NCBI RefSeq assembly: GCF_000311785.1
Contig: NZ_HE978536.1
Span: forward strand, 614,630-678,629
Length of the DNA stretch: 64,000 bases
Origin: Brevibacillus massiliensis
Lineage (GTDB): Bacteria > Bacillota > Bacilli > Brevibacillales > Brevibacillaceae
Reading direction: 5' to 3'
Below are positions 1-9,514 of this stretch, in pieces. Position 1 is the first letter of the stretch. Each line of letters starts with the position of its first letter. The position numbers and the translations under genes are program-made. A model generated the notes under the pieces. The model was not told where the DNA came from. It saw only the letters and a program-made list of their open reading frames with translations, and did no database searches.

Positions 1-1483
1 GCTCTTGCCGGGGATTTTCATAGGTGGCACGGTCAAGGACGGTTTTCGGATCGAACACCACGACATCGGCCCGGTACCCTTCACGCAGGAGCCCCCTGTC
101 CTTGAATCGGAGCAGTTGGGCCGGGGCACCTGTCATGTGCCGGATCGCCTCCGCCAGCGTAAGGACTCTCTGTTCCCGGACGCAGCGGCCAAGTACGCGG
201 GGAAAGGTGCCGTACAGCCTGGGGTGCGGCTTTCCGCCGAAGATTCCGTCCGAACCGACGATTTGAACCGGGTGTTTCATCCCGTACATGACGTCTGCTT
301 CTTCGCCCCAATAGACGACCATGGTCACGCCGCCGTTTTCCTCGATCAACAGGTCAAAAGCGGCGTCTGCCGGGCCGCTCCCCCTCATCTCGGCAATTTC
401 CAGCAGGTTCTTCCCCTCCACCGCGCGATTCTTCTCCGTGCTGACCGAAGAGATGACGATCTTGTCCCAGCCGCAGCTGTTGACCCAATTCTCAAACTCG
501 CTGCTGGTCGCAAAATCGTTGACGATCCGCTCCCGCACCGCAGGCTCTCTCAGGCGGGCCAGCATTTGTTCCGTGCCGCCATCGTGCATCCAGGGCGGCA
601 AAATCGCGTGGAATACGGTGGACGCGGCGGTATAGGGATATTGATCAAAGGTGATTTCGATCCCTTCGTCACGCGCTCGGTCGATTTTTTCCAGTGCCTG
701 CGGAAATTTCTCCCTGTTTTTTAACCCGATGACCTTGAAGTGAGAGATGTGCAGTCGAACCCCCGACTGGCGGGCCACATCGATCACCTCGTCAAGCGCT
801 TCTGTCATTCGGTTGCTTTCATTGCGGATGTGGACGACAAAGCTGCCATCGTAGGCGGCCGCTCCGCGACAGATTTCAATCAACTCTTCCTTGTCGGAAA
901 AGACGTTGGGCGGGTAGACCAATCCCGAAGAAACGCCGACCGCCCCCTGCCTCATGCCTTCCTCCACCAGCTCGCGCATCGCTGTCATTTCTTCTCTGGA
1001 TGCCGTGCGTCCGGCAAAGCCCATGACCAGCGTGCGCACCGCTCCATGGGGCACCAGATAGGTGACGTTGCCAGCCAGATTGCACTCCTCTAAATATTGC
1101 AAGTACTCCTCGATCGATGTCCACGGCCAATCGCCGATATCTCCGTTCAGGCCCCGCAGCTGCTTTTGCCACAACGGCTTCGTTTGGTTGGAAACGGGCG
1201 CGACGGAAATGCCGTCCTGGCCCAGCAGCTCGCTGGTCACTCCCTGCAACACCTTGATGTGGTGCACGTCAGGCTTGGTACACAGCAGGTCGGAATGGAC
1301 GTGGGTGTCGATAAAGCCGGGCGCGACGGCCAAGCCTTCCGCATTGATTTCCGCTTCTGCCGGAACGCCGGCAAGCCAGCCCATTGCAGCGATCTTCCCG
1401 TCCTTGATGCCGATATCCAGCCTCGTCCACGGGTTGCCCGTTCCGTCGTACACTTGTCCGTTTCGGATGATCATCTCGTACAT
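1..1483 (-). CDS. N-acyl-D-amino-acid deacylase (D-aminoacylase), 3' end outside window
   Basis: Amidohydrolase predicted to hydrolyse N-acyl-D-amino acids to the free D-amino acid. The reading frame is open from an ATG at 1483 (AAGGAG upstream) to the left window edge, so the C-terminus is missing because of the window, not a mutation. The beginning reads MYEMIIRNG, followed by the metal-binding HxH in DTHVHSD. The His-bearing strands VHIRNES and LHISHFK follow later. It closely resembles the complete paralogue at 11124-12710. Both have GQDG where classical D-aminoacylases have a metal-bridging Cys after GVT, so metal binding may differ. It is the last gene seen of the minus-strand operon that begins at 12710. 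Family assignment is strong; the substrate is inferred. Confidence 0.88.
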   Translation of the reverse strand, partial: MYEMIIRNGQVYDGTGNPWTRLDIGIKDGKIAAMGWLAGVPAEAEINAEGLAVAPGFIDTHVHSDLLCTKPDVHHIKVLQGVTSELLGQDGISVAPVSNQTKPLWQKQLRGLNGDIGDWPWTSIEEYLQYLEECNLAGNVTYLVPHGAVRTLVMGFAGRTASREEMTAMRELVEEGMRQGAVGVSSGLVYPPNVFSDKEELIEICRGAAAYDGSFVVHIRNESNRMTEALDEVIDVARQSGVRLHISHFKVIGLKNREKFPQALEKIDRARDEGIEITFDQYPYTAASTVFHAILPPWMHDGGTEQMLARLREPAVRERIVNDFATSSEFENWVNSCGWDKIVISSVSTEKNRAVEGKNLLEIAEMRGSGPADAAFDLLIEENGGVTMVVYWGEEADVMYGMKHPVQIVGSDGIFGGKPHPRLYGTFPRVLGRCVREQRVLTLAEAIRHMTGAPAQLLRFKDRGLLREGYRADVVVFDPKTVLDRATYENPRQE

Positions 1484-1530
1484 TGTCACGTCTCCTTTTT
1501 CTTCCTTATTTCTCAGCGGCACCCCCTGTG

Positions 1531-2487
1531 CTAATCGGCGAGGTGGCAGGCAACGCGATGACCTGCAAGGCGCTCCTTCAGCGCGGGAACGGCCTCCTTG
1601 CATGCGGGGACAGCAGCCGGGCACCTCGGGTGGAACACGCAGCCGGACGGAAGCTGGATCGGCGAAGGCACATCTCCGGTCAGCACGATCCGCTCCCGCT
1701 TCCGCTTGGGATTGGGATGGGGAACGGCGGACAACAATGCCCTCGTATAAGGATGCCGCGGGTGCGTAAACAATTCGTCGGTTGGCGCTTCCTCCACCAA
1801 ATGCCCCAAATACATGACCCCGACCCGATCCGAGATATGGCGAACGACGCTGAGATCGTGGGCGATAAACAGATAGGTCAGCTGGAGCTCATCCTGAAGC
1901 TGTTCCAGCAAATTGATGATTTGCGACTGAATCGAGACATCCAGCGCCGACACCGGTTCGTCGCATACGATAAACCTGGGACTGACGGCAAGGGCTCGAG
2001 CCAGAACGATCCGCTGGCGCTGGCCGCCGGAAAACTCATGGGGATACCGATCGTAATGCTCCCGCTGCAGCCCCACTTTATGCAGCAGCTCGTACACCTG
2101 CTGTTTGCGCTCCGCTGCCTCGCCGATCCGAAAAATATTCATCGCCTCCTGTATCGCCTTGCCGATCTGAAGCCGCGGATTCAGCGATGAATAGGGATCC
2201 TGAAACACAATCTGCATTTCCTTGCGAACCAGGCGCAGTTGTTCATCGCTGTAGGCGGTGATGTCTTCGCCTTTGTAGTACACCTTGCCTGACGTCGGTT
2301 CGATCAAGCGAAGAGCCATGCGTCCCGTCGTGCTTTTGCCGCAGCCGGACTCCCCGACTAGCCCGTACGTTTCCCCTTCGGCGATGGACAAGGACAGGTT
2401 GCTTACCGCCTTGACCTCTGACTTCGTGCGGAAGCAGCCGCCTTTAACCGGAAAGCGTTTCACGGCGTTCTCGAGTTTCAAAAGCAA
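1531..2487 (-). CDS. Peptide ABC transporter ATP-binding protein, OppF/DppF type
   Basis: Cytoplasmic ATPase of a dipeptide/oligopeptide (or nickel) importer, 318 residues. Walker A is GESGCGKST, the signature is SGGQRQR, Walker B is FIVCDEP, and the C-terminal oligopeptide-transporter extension contains VFHPRCPAA, typical of OppF/DppF. The start is a TTG at 2487 with GGAGG eight bases upstream; it lies inside the 3' end of the companion ATPase gene, a 44-base overlap that suggests translational coupling. It pairs with the OppD-like protein at 2444-3487 to form the heterodimeric motor for the permeases at 3511-5375. Context suggests that acylated D-amino acids or small D-residue peptides are carried. 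Confidence 0.93.
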   Translation of the reverse strand: MLLKLENAVKRFPVKGGCFRTKSEVKAVSNLSLSIAEGETYGLVGESGCGKSTTGRMALRLIEPTSGKVYYKGEDITAYSDEQLRLVRKEMQIVFQDPYSSLNPRLQIGKAIQEAMNIFRIGEAAERKQQVYELLHKVGLQREHYDRYPHEFSGGQRQRIVLARALAVSPRFIVCDEPVSALDVSIQSQIINLLEQLQDELQLTYLFIAHDLSVVRHISDRVGVMYLGHLVEEAPTDELFTHPRHPYTRALLSAVPHPNPKRKRERIVLTGDVPSPIQLPSGCVFHPRCPAAVPACKEAVPALKERLAGHRVACHLAD

Positions 2488-3487
2488 GCTCCATCCCTCC
2501 TTCCAAGCTCAATTTATCCTGATGCCAGCAGCGCACCTTGTGGTCTCGTCCCGCCTCGGTCAGGTCCGGAGCCTGATCAAAGCACAGCCGATCGGCGTAC
2601 GGGCACCTTTGGGCGAAGCGGCAGCCCTGGGGAATCTGATGCAGGGAGGGCACCATCCCTTCGATCACGTGCAGTTTTTCGCTGCGGTTGCCCTCCAATG
2701 TGGGGATGGATCGCAGCAACCCGACCGTATAAGGATGTTTGGGATGCTCAAACAGGGTTTCGACCGGCGCTTCTTCCACGATCTGGCCGAGGTACATGAC
2801 CAAGACCCGGCTGCACACCTCAGCCACAACGCCCAAATCATGCGTGATCAGGATCATTCCCATGTTCAGCCGCTCTTTTACCTCCAGCATCAGATCGAGG
2901 ATTTGCGCCTGGATCGTCACGTCCAGTGCCGTCGTGGGCTCGTCGGCGATCAACAGCTTGGGCTGGCAGGACAGACCCATCGCAATCATCACGCGCTGCC
3001 TCATCCCGCCGGAAAGCTGATGGGGATAGTCGAAGACCCTCTGTTCCGGGGAAGGGATGCCAACCAGCCTCAACATCTCTACCGTTTTTTCCAAAGCCGC
3101 TTTTTTGCTTGCCCCCTGATGGCGAATGATCGATTCCGCGATCTGGTCACCAATCGTGAGGACGGGATTCAACGAGCTCATCGGGTCCTGGAAAATCATC
3201 GAAATCCGATTGCCGCGTATTTTCTGAATCTCTTCCAAAGACATTGTGAGCAGGTTTTTTCCCTCGAAGTTGATCTCTCCTTCCAGTCTGGTGCCGCTGT
3301 GCTTCCCAAACAGTCTGAGGATCGACAGAGAGGTTACGCTTTTCCCGCAGCCGGATTCCCCGACCAGGCCCACTGTCTCTCCGGCGTAAACCTGAAAGGA
3401 TACCCCGTCCACCGCTGTCACTTCGCCCCTCTCGGTCGGGAACCGGGTCCGCAGATGCTTCACGTCGAGCAAGGGAGTCCTGTTCAT
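2444..3487 (-). CDS. Peptide ABC transporter ATP-binding protein, OppD/DppD type
   Basis: Second ATPase of the importer, beginning [12 protein letters not shown]. It has Walker [10 protein letters not shown], signature LSGGMRQR, Walker B LLIADEPT, and the C-terminal Cys-containing extension [10 protein letters not shown] found in OppD/DppD. An in-frame GTG at 3505 exists, but it overlaps the purine-rich GGAGG that serves the ATG at 3487, so the ATG is chosen. It overlaps the OppF-like gene by 44 bases and follows the DppC-like permease with 23 bases between them. Function is certain at family level; the solute is inferred from the flanking deacylases. Confidence 0.93.
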   Translation of the reverse strand: MNRTPLLDVKHLRTRFPTERGEVTAVDGVSFQVYAGETVGLVGESGCGKSVTSLSILRLFGKHSGTRLEGEINFEGKNLLTMSLEEIQKIRGNRISMIFQDPMSSLNPVLTIGDQIAESIIRHQGASKKAALEKTVEMLRLVGIPSPEQRVFDYPHQLSGGMRQRVMIAMGLSCQPKLLIADEPTTALDVTIQAQILDLMLEVKERLNMGMILITHDLGVVAEVCSRVLVMYLGQIVEEAPVETLFEHPKHPYTVGLLRSIPTLEGNRSEKLHVIEGMVPSLHQIPQGCRFAQRCPYADRLCFDQAPDLTEAGRDHKVRCWHQDKLSLEGGMELAFETRERRETLSG

Positions 3488-3510
3488 CCAATCCCCTCCT
3501 TCCACAGGTT

Positions 3511-4407
3511 TTATCTTTTCGCCTTATTTGTATGCGGGTCCAGTAAATCTCTCAGGCCGTCCCCCAGCAGGTTCAACCCCAGCACGGTGATCATGATGGC
3601 AATGCCGGGAAATACCGTCATCCACCAGGCCTGTTTGAGCAGGGTTCTGCCGTCGTTCAAAATATTGCCCCAACTCGGTTCAGGCGGCGGTGTCCCGGCC
3701 CCGAGAAAACTTAAAGACGCTTCGATGATCACGGCGTAGGCGAAAATGAAGGTTGCCTGGATGATCAGCGGCGACAGGCAATTGGGCGCCATGTGCCGCC
3801 AGATGATGCGCTGCGCCTTCCCGCCGAGCGCGCGAATCGCTTCGATGTAGGTCTGTTCTCTGACGGTGATCGCCGCCGATCTGACGGCCCGGGCCACGGT
3901 CGGCGTGTAGACGACGCTGAGCGCCACAATCACATTGCTCATCTTCGGGCCGAGAGCCGCCATGATCGCGATCGCCAGCAGGATCGCGGGAAACGCCATC
4001 AGGCCGTCGTTTATCCGCATCAGCAGATTGTCCAGCCGTCGGTAGTAGGCGGAGTAGAGGCCAAACAACAGGCCGATCGCCGAAGTGATCGCCACGACCG
4101 AAAAGCCGACCAGCATCGAGATCCGGCTGCCGTAAACCACCCGGCTGAATACATCCCTGCCGAAATCGTCCGTCCCAAACCAATGGCTGGAGCCCGGCGG
4201 CTTCAGGCGGTCCTGTACCATCATTTCCAAAGGATCATAGGAAGTGAGCAGGGGAGCCAGCAGGCAGACCAATGCGATGCACGCGACCAGGATACTGCCG
4301 GTGACAGCCAGGCGATTGGCCAGAAAGCGGCGAATCAGAATGCTCCTGCGCCCTCTCGCATGAGAAGCGGTTGTGGTGCCGGTGATCGTCACAGAAGAGG
4401 TTTCCAT
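3511..4407 (-). CDS. Peptide ABC transporter permease, DppC/OppC type
   Basis: Inner-membrane permease of 298 residues. After a cytoplasmic N-terminus rich in Thr/Ser, TM1 lies at about residues 30-52. It is followed by the conserved [11 protein letters not shown] region of DppC proteins, several more TM helices, and the EAA cytoplasmic loop EAIRALGG-x(6)-WRHMAPN that contacts the ATPases. It starts at an ATG with a GGTGG ribosome site, 17 bases after the stop of the partner permease, so the two are co-transcribed. Confidence 0.93.
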   Translation of the reverse strand: METSSVTITGTTTASHARGRRSILIRRFLANRLAVTGSILVACIALVCLLAPLLTSYDPLEMMVQDRLKPPGSSHWFGTDDFGRDVFSRVVYGSRISMLVGFSVVAITSAIGLLFGLYSAYYRRLDNLLMRINDGLMAFPAILLAIAIMAALGPKMSNVIVALSVVYTPTVARAVRSAAITVREQTYIEAIRALGGKAQRIIWRHMAPNCLSPLIIQATFIFAYAVIIEASLSFLGAGTPPPEPSWGNILNDGRTLLKQAWWMTVFPGIAIMITVLGLNLLGDGLRDLLDPHTNKAKR

Positions 4408-4424
4408 CGTTTTCCACCTTCTCT

Positions 4425-5375
4425 TTAGCTTTTATCGTAGCGGACTCTGGGATCGATATAGGCGTACAGCAGATCAACAAGCAGATTGATCAATACATAC
4501 GCTGCCGCAATCAGCAAGACGGCGCCTTGAATGACTTCGTAATCCCGCCTCAGCACAGAATTGACGATCAGCTTGCCAATCCCCGGAATATTAAACACGG
4601 TTTCGGTCACGACCGCCCCGCCGATCAGGGTGGCAAAGGAAAGTCCGATTACGGTCACGATCGGTATCATCGCGTTGCGCAAGGCGTGTTTGTACGTCAC
4701 CACCCTCAGCTTCAACCCTTTTGCTTCCGCTGTGCGGATAAAGTTTTCGTTGAGGACCTCCAGCATGGATGACCTGGTCATGCGGGCGATGAGCGCACCC
4801 TGCATGATTCCCAACGAGACAGCCGGCATGATCAGGTATTTCAGGTGATTTGCCAGGCCGCTGGACAAGGGTTGGTATCCCGCCGCCGGCAGCCAGTTTA
4901 ACTGGACGGCGAACAGCAGAATCAGATTCAGCCCGATCCAGAAGCTGGGCAGGGAAATCCCCAGCAATGCCAGCATCATAAACGATTGGTCCATCCAGGA
5001 GCCTCGCCGGTTCGCAGCCATCACCCCGAGCGGGATCGCAAAGAGTACGGCAATCACCTCGGCGATCAAGGTGAGCGAAACCGTAGGACCCAGGTGCTCC
5101 CAGATTGCCTGTGTCACCGGCATGTCCATAAAGATGGACCAGCCCAAATTCCCCTGCAGCACCCCGAGGATCCAATGTCCGAATTGGCTGTAAATGGGCA
5201 GATTGAGGCCGAGCTGGTCGCGCAGCTTCGCCAATTCTTCCTCGGTCGCCTGTGATCCTAACATCACCGCGGCAGGGTCGCCGGGAGTGAGGTGAATGAT
5301 GATGAAATCGACTACGGCTACAACCAAAAGCACGGGTAACAGCGACACGATCCGCTTCAAAATGTATTTTCCCAC
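4425..5375 (-). CDS. Peptide ABC transporter permease, DppB/OppB type
   Basis: Inner-membrane permease of 316 residues. It has the N-terminal TM helix followed by IIHLTPGDPAAVMLG and LRDQLGLNLP, both hallmarks of the DppB branch, and an EAA loop near RTAEAKGLKLRVVTYKHALRNA. The start is a GTG at 5375 behind a GAGGG-type site. It follows the substrate-binding lipoprotein gene by 27 bases, giving the classical order binding protein, B, C, D, F. Confidence 0.93.
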   Translation of the reverse strand: MGKYILKRIVSLLPVLLVVAVVDFIIIHLTPGDPAAVMLGSQATEEELAKLRDQLGLNLPIYSQFGHWILGVLQGNLGWSIFMDMPVTQAIWEHLGPTVSLTLIAEVIAVLFAIPLGVMAANRRGSWMDQSFMMLALLGISLPSFWIGLNLILLFAVQLNWLPAAGYQPLSSGLANHLKYLIMPAVSLGIMQGALIARMTRSSMLEVLNENFIRTAEAKGLKLRVVTYKHALRNAMIPIVTVIGLSFATLIGGAVVTETVFNIPGIGKLIVNSVLRRDYEVIQGAVLLIAAAYVLINLLVDLLYAYIDPRVRYDKS

Positions 5376-5402
5376 GTCCGCCTTGCCCTCCGTTCTTCGT
5401 GA

Positions 5403-7004
5403 TTATTGGACGGAAACGTTCCAGAAGTGCAGGTCCATAAAGAACGCAAAGCCCTTGACGTACTTGCGATGGGCGACAAGGCCGTGCATGTCTCCCAGCT
5501 TGATGACCGGCACTTCCTGCCAATACAGCTCTTGAACCTGTTCAAACAGCTTTTTTTCCGCTTCGAAGTCGAGCGTTGCCCGCATCTCGTCAAGCAGCTG
5601 ATCCATCTGCGGATTGCTGTACCACCCTGGCCACTGGTTGCGGGAGTCCAGGTAAAACGTCTGCGTGGGATCGGTGAAGACCGAAAAGAAGGTGAAGAAG
5701 ATATCCCAGGCTTTTTCATCAGAGCGCTTGCTGACCAAGGTCGGCCAATCGTAGATTTCCAGATTTACCTTTATGCCGGCCTTTTCCAGCTGGTCCATCA
5801 CCAGAAGCGCCGTCTTATAGAGAAAATCGTAATCTCTCGTGCCCAGGATCGTAATCGGCTCGCCGTTGTAGCCGGCTTCGCGCAGGAGCTGCTTGGCTTT
5901 TTCCGGATTCTTCTGGTTGAATTGCTCCTTGCCGCTGTCGACGTACCACGCCTGCTCCCGGTACACCAAGCCGGGGTCGAGGCGATAAAAGTCGGGGTTG
6001 CCCGTTGCCGCCATCATGATGCTGTCCAGATCCAGCGCAGCATTGACCGCTTGCCGCATCTTGACGTCGGAGAACAGCCGGCTCTTCGCGTTAAACACCA
6101 GGCCGTTGTAGCGCCGGGGTTTGGTGATCTCAGTCACAAGATTGGGATCGCCTTTGAGCATGTCGTAGTTGTCGAAGGGAATTTCGTCGGCAAAATCGTA
6201 CTCCCCCGATTGAACCCCTGCCACTCGCGTCGCCGCATCTGGCACGGGGATAAAATACAGGTCGTCGACAAGCGCCTCCCTTTTACCGGCTAGTCCACTG
6301 GGCGGCTGGGGCACCGGCTGGTAGTCAGCGAACTTCTTCAGATGGATGTACTGATCCTGCTTCCAATCGGCGAATTGGAACGGGCCTGTCCCGATATACT
6401 CCTTCACCCCGTCCTCACCGGCAGCGGCAATCACCTCTTCCGGCATAATCGCCGCTCCCTGCTGCGGATACGCCAGGGCGGGCAGCACAGCGCTGGAAGG
6501 CTGGGGCAGCTTGATTTGGACGGTTTCACTGTCTTTTGCGGAAACGGTCGCAGTGGCCAGAGCTGAGCGACCGATCGAAGAAAGCTCTTTCCAACGGTTT
6601 AGAGAAGCTACGACATCGCTTGCCGTCAGCGTTTTTCCGTTGTGGAATTTGATCTGGCGGCGAAGCGGCAGTGTAATGGTTTTGCCGTCTTCACTCACCT
6701 CGATTGTTTCCGCCAGCATCGGCACTACCTTGTAGTCCTGATCCAACGTGACCAGGAATTCAAAGATGTGCCAGCTAACCTGCTGCGTGGCAACCGCTGT
6801 CGTCTTGTGCAGATCAAGCGTCGGCGGCGCCACGGACAGGGCGACCTTCAGTTCATTTTTTTCCTTGGCGGCGGCTGCCGCCGGATGGTCTGTCGGCTGG
6901 CCGGCTGCCCCGTCGGACGAGCCCTGGGTAGAGGTAGATGACGAGCAGCCGATCAAAGAAACCAGCAGCGCGATCGTCAGGCACAACGAAAACCATTTGT
7001 TCAC
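5403..7004 (-). CDS. Family 5 extracellular solute-binding lipoprotein (importer-linked copy)
   Basis: Membrane-anchored receptor of 533 residues. It starts at a GTG with GAAGGGGG upstream and has a lipoprotein signal peptide with lipobox LIGC (Cys20), then a low-complexity Ser/Thr/Gly/Ala tether. The mature SBP_bac_5 domain includes LTASDVVASLNRW and KMRQAVNAALD. It lies directly upstream of dppB/C/D/F-like genes and is their obvious receptor. A close paralogue sits at 9515-11122, probably from a local duplication. The ligand is unknown; the D-aminoacylase neighbours suggest N-acyl-D-amino acids or D-peptides. Confidence 0.92.
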   Translation of the reverse strand: MNKWFSLCLTIALLVSLIGCSSSTSTQGSSDGAAGQPTDHPAAAAAKEKNELKVALSVAPPTLDLHKTTAVATQQVSWHIFEFLVTLDQDYKVVPMLAETIEVSEDGKTITLPLRRQIKFHNGKTLTASDVVASLNRWKELSSIGRSALATATVSAKDSETVQIKLPQPSSAVLPALAYPQQGAAIMPEEVIAAAGEDGVKEYIGTGPFQFADWKQDQYIHLKKFADYQPVPQPPSGLAGKREALVDDLYFIPVPDAATRVAGVQSGEYDFADEIPFDNYDMLKGDPNLVTEITKPRRYNGLVFNAKSRLFSDVKMRQAVNAALDLDSIMMAATGNPDFYRLDPGLVYREQAWYVDSGKEQFNQKNPEKAKQLLREAGYNGEPITILGTRDYDFLYKTALLVMDQLEKAGIKVNLEIYDWPTLVSKRSDEKAWDIFFTFFSVFTDPTQTFYLDSRNQWPGWYSNPQMDQLLDEMRATLDFEAEKKLFEQVQELYWQEVPVIKLGDMHGLVAHRKYVKGFAFFMDLHFWNVSVQ

Positions 7005-7029
7005 TTGTTTGACCCCCTTCGTTATGGCG

Positions 7030-8151
7030 TTACTGGACTTTTCCCCTGGCGTCGACCTTCCATTCGCCTACGACTGTTCCCCGGCGGTGCAGCACATAGC
7101 TGTCAAACAAGTTGGCAACCGTACAGGCGTGATTGGGGATGATCTGCACCCGGTCACCAAGAGTCAGCTCGGTGGCTGAGTGGATCTCCGCGATTCCGTG
7201 CTCTTCTGACAATCTGGACAGAAACACCTCAGGATGCCCTACGACGTGCCCAAAGCCTTTTACCGTCGCATTGCCGTGAGCCCCCTGCTCCAGCGAGAGG
7301 GACTTGCTGCCTGTGTCGAGGACCAGTCTGTCGTTTCCGTGCATGCTGACGACGCTGCCGAGGACGCTTAAGGCGCACTGCTCAAACGTCGCTGTGCCAA
7401 GTCCGACCTGTACCGCATCGAAAAAGACGGCGTTGCCCGGCCTTATCTCCGTGATTCCCGGCACTCTGCCGCAATAGCGAAACGTCGGCGTGGAGCCTGC
7501 GCTGCGGTGCTTGATCAAAATTCCTTCCCTCTCGCACCAGTCCGCACTCTCCGCCACTGCCTGCCCTTCCAGCCGGCCGATCTCTTCGATCTTCGCGATG
7601 GAATCAGCGGCATAGGAGTGGCCGGCATGGGTAAACAGGCCCGTCAACCGCAGGTTAGGGTGCTTCGAGACCGCCTTTGCCAGATCAACGGTCTCCCGGC
7701 CAGGCTCTACACCGCAGCGCCGCAGACCGGAGTCAATCTTGATCCAGACGTCGAGAACCACCGAAGATTCCGCCAAAAACTGTTGAATCCACTCGGCTTG
7801 CCGGGGATGGTCGACAGCAATCGTCACTTTGGCCAGCGGCAGCAGCGCGACTGTTTTTTTCAGCTTCATCGGGGAAAACAGGGGGTAGGCGATCAGGATG
7901 TCCCCGATCCCGGCCCTGGCCATCACCTCCGCCTCCGATACCTTCGCCACGGTGACACCGACGGCGCCAAGGGCGATTTGTCTTTTGGCGATCTCTACGC
8001 ATTTATGCGTTTTGATATGGGGACGCCAGCAAATCTGCTGCTCGTTTGCAAATGCGGCGATCTGCTGCAGATTTTTTTCCATGATGTCCAGATCAAGCAA
8101 CAGCGAGGGAGTGTCCACCTGTTCCATCAACGCTGACTGTTTTTCATTCAT
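7030..8151 (-). CDS. D-threonine aldolase/D-serine dehydratase-like PLP enzyme
   Basis: Fold-type III PLP enzyme of the alanine-racemase N-domain plus D-Ser dehydratase-like C-domain family, about 373 residues. The N-terminal motif DTPSLLLDLDIMEKN and the PLP-lysine segment RPHIKTHK match D-threonine aldolase and D-serine deaminase. The C-terminal IIPNHACTVANL supplies the metal-binding HxC. The family splits D-threonine or D-3-hydroxyamino acids, or deaminates D-serine. The ATG at 8151 has a GAGGGTGA site and overlaps the upstream regulator stop; an earlier GTG at 8166 is less likely. Its place among D-aminoacylases suggests it degrades the D-amino acids they release. Confidence 0.85.
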   Translation of the reverse strand: MNEKQSALMEQVDTPSLLLDLDIMEKNLQQIAAFANEQQICWRPHIKTHKCVEIAKRQIALGAVGVTVAKVSEAEVMARAGIGDILIAYPLFSPMKLKKTVALLPLAKVTIAVDHPRQAEWIQQFLAESSVVLDVWIKIDSGLRRCGVEPGRETVDLAKAVSKHPNLRLTGLFTHAGHSYAADSIAKIEEIGRLEGQAVAESADWCEREGILIKHRSAGSTPTFRYCGRVPGITEIRPGNAVFFDAVQVGLGTATFEQCALSVLGSVVSMHGNDRLVLDTGSKSLSLEQGAHGNATVKGFGHVVGHPEVFLSRLSEEHGIAEIHSATELTLGDRVQIIPNHACTVANLFDSYVLHRRGTVVGEWKVDARGKVQ

Positions 8152-9484
8152 TCCATTCACCCTCACTCATTTTTTGATTCAGCTTTAGTTGGTAGATCTG
8201 TCTGGGCCTGCCTTTGCAGACAGGCTGCTCCTCTCCTACAACTTCGGCCAACCCGGCTTGTTCCAACGTGCTGAGGATTCTGCGCGCGCTGCGAACCGCA
8301 ATGCCAAATCCGTGGGCCAACTCCGCCGCGGTCATCTGGTAACTGTCGCAGCCCTCACAATAGGAGATGAGCCGGTTGATCGTTGCGACACTCAGACCCG
8401 CTTGCTGTGCGAGGTAAATCCGCTTTGGATCATCGCTGCGAACGGAATACTCCAATTGAGATTCCTTTCCCAACGGCCCCAGCACATGTCCGTCCTGCAT
8501 CACGAGATAGCAGTTTCCTCCTCCTCCCGACTTGGCCTTGGCCAGCGCCTCCCTCGCCTTGTGCTCGGCTTCGTTGGCGGTCCGGCCAAAGCCGATGCCG
8601 ATGCTCGCTTTCACTTGCAAACGGTAGACAATTTGATCCAACAACGGGTAGCGGCTGAAATTATGCGTTGTCCGTTCAATGACCCCGCGCGTCGTCACAA
8701 ACGTAATTTCATCGCGGCTCGACCAATTCATCAAAGCTTGGGTTTCCTCGCTGTAATCGATTAACACCTGTTGAATCGACAGCTTTTTCCGCTGGATGTC
8801 GTACTCTGAATCGCTGCGGTTCTGGAAGCCTTCCACGCTGATGATGCCGATCGCCAACTGGGTATCGCTAAAGTAGACGCTTTTTCCTTCCAACTCCGCC
8901 CGCTGCAGGCAGTCGGTGATGGACGATTTCGTCGGGATGATGCGATAACAGGGAACACCCCATTCGACCAGCCGCTTGTAAACGGCCGTAACGCAGGTCA
9001 GGACGGCGTCTACTTTTTGCTCCCGCCACAATTCATAGTGAAAGCGCAGGATGTCATCCGTATTTTGCCCGGTGTGATACTCCATGACGAACATCTCATC
9101 CACATCGAGTTCCAGTTCGTCCAGCCTCTCCTCGATCTCCTCCCTCCTTAAAATATCGATGCTGAACCGTAATCGTTCGCTTTTGTGATTGCATCTGTTC
9201 TCCCTTACCAATTGAAAGAATACGCGGTACAGGCTCGTTCCGTTATGCGGCAGGTACAGCATCGGTTTGTGTTCTTCTACATGTTCCAAGGCAAGCTGGT
9301 AAGGGATCGGTCCGGCGAAGAGCAGCACTTCGACCTGGTCTTTCCATCTGCGGACGATGTCCTGCGTTTCCTGTACGTCTTTGTAGCTGCACGGGTACGG
9401 CTTCAGGGCCGGAAATGCCTTCGCTACCTGCAGTACTTCATGCACCAAATCGGAAGGACCGATCACGGCAATTTTGATTTCCAT
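8144..9484 (-). CDS. Transcriptional regulator with degenerate GGDEF/cyclase-like domain and C-terminal HTH
   Basis: Cytoplasmic protein of 446 residues. Residues 1-200 (EIKIAVIGPSDLVHEVL) look like an alpha/beta sensor region, perhaps receiver- or PurR-like. Residues about 235-335 end in ASIGIGFGRTANEAEHKAREALAKAK, which strongly recalls the C-terminal half of a GGDEF nucleotide-cyclase domain, but no GGDEF signature is present. Residues about 365-435 form a winged-helix segment (LAHGFGIAVRSARRILSTLEQAGL, then KGRPRQIYQL). It sits inside the D-amino-acid operon and overlaps the following PLP-enzyme gene, so it is probably the local regulator. I know no named family; the function is inferred from domain appearance. 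Confidence 0.7.
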   Translation of the reverse strand: MEIKIAVIGPSDLVHEVLQVAKAFPALKPYPCSYKDVQETQDIVRRWKDQVEVLLFAGPIPYQLALEHVEEHKPMLYLPHNGTSLYRVFFQLVRENRCNHKSERLRFSIDILRREEIEERLDELELDVDEMFVMEYHTGQNTDDILRFHYELWREQKVDAVLTCVTAVYKRLVEWGVPCYRIIPTKSSITDCLQRAELEGKSVYFSDTQLAIGIISVEGFQNRSDSEYDIQRKKLSIQQVLIDYSEETQALMNWSSRDEITFVTTRGVIERTTHNFSRYPLLDQIVYRLQVKASIGIGFGRTANEAEHKAREALAKAKSGGGGNCYLVMQDGHVLGPLGKESQLEYSVRSDDPKRIYLAQQAGLSVATINRLISYCEGCDSYQMTAAELAHGFGIAVRSARRILSTLEQAGLAEVVGEEQPVCKGRPRQIYQLKLNQKMSEGEWNE

Positions 9485-9514
9485 ATCTCTCCACTTTGTC
9501 TAGCCTGATATCGT

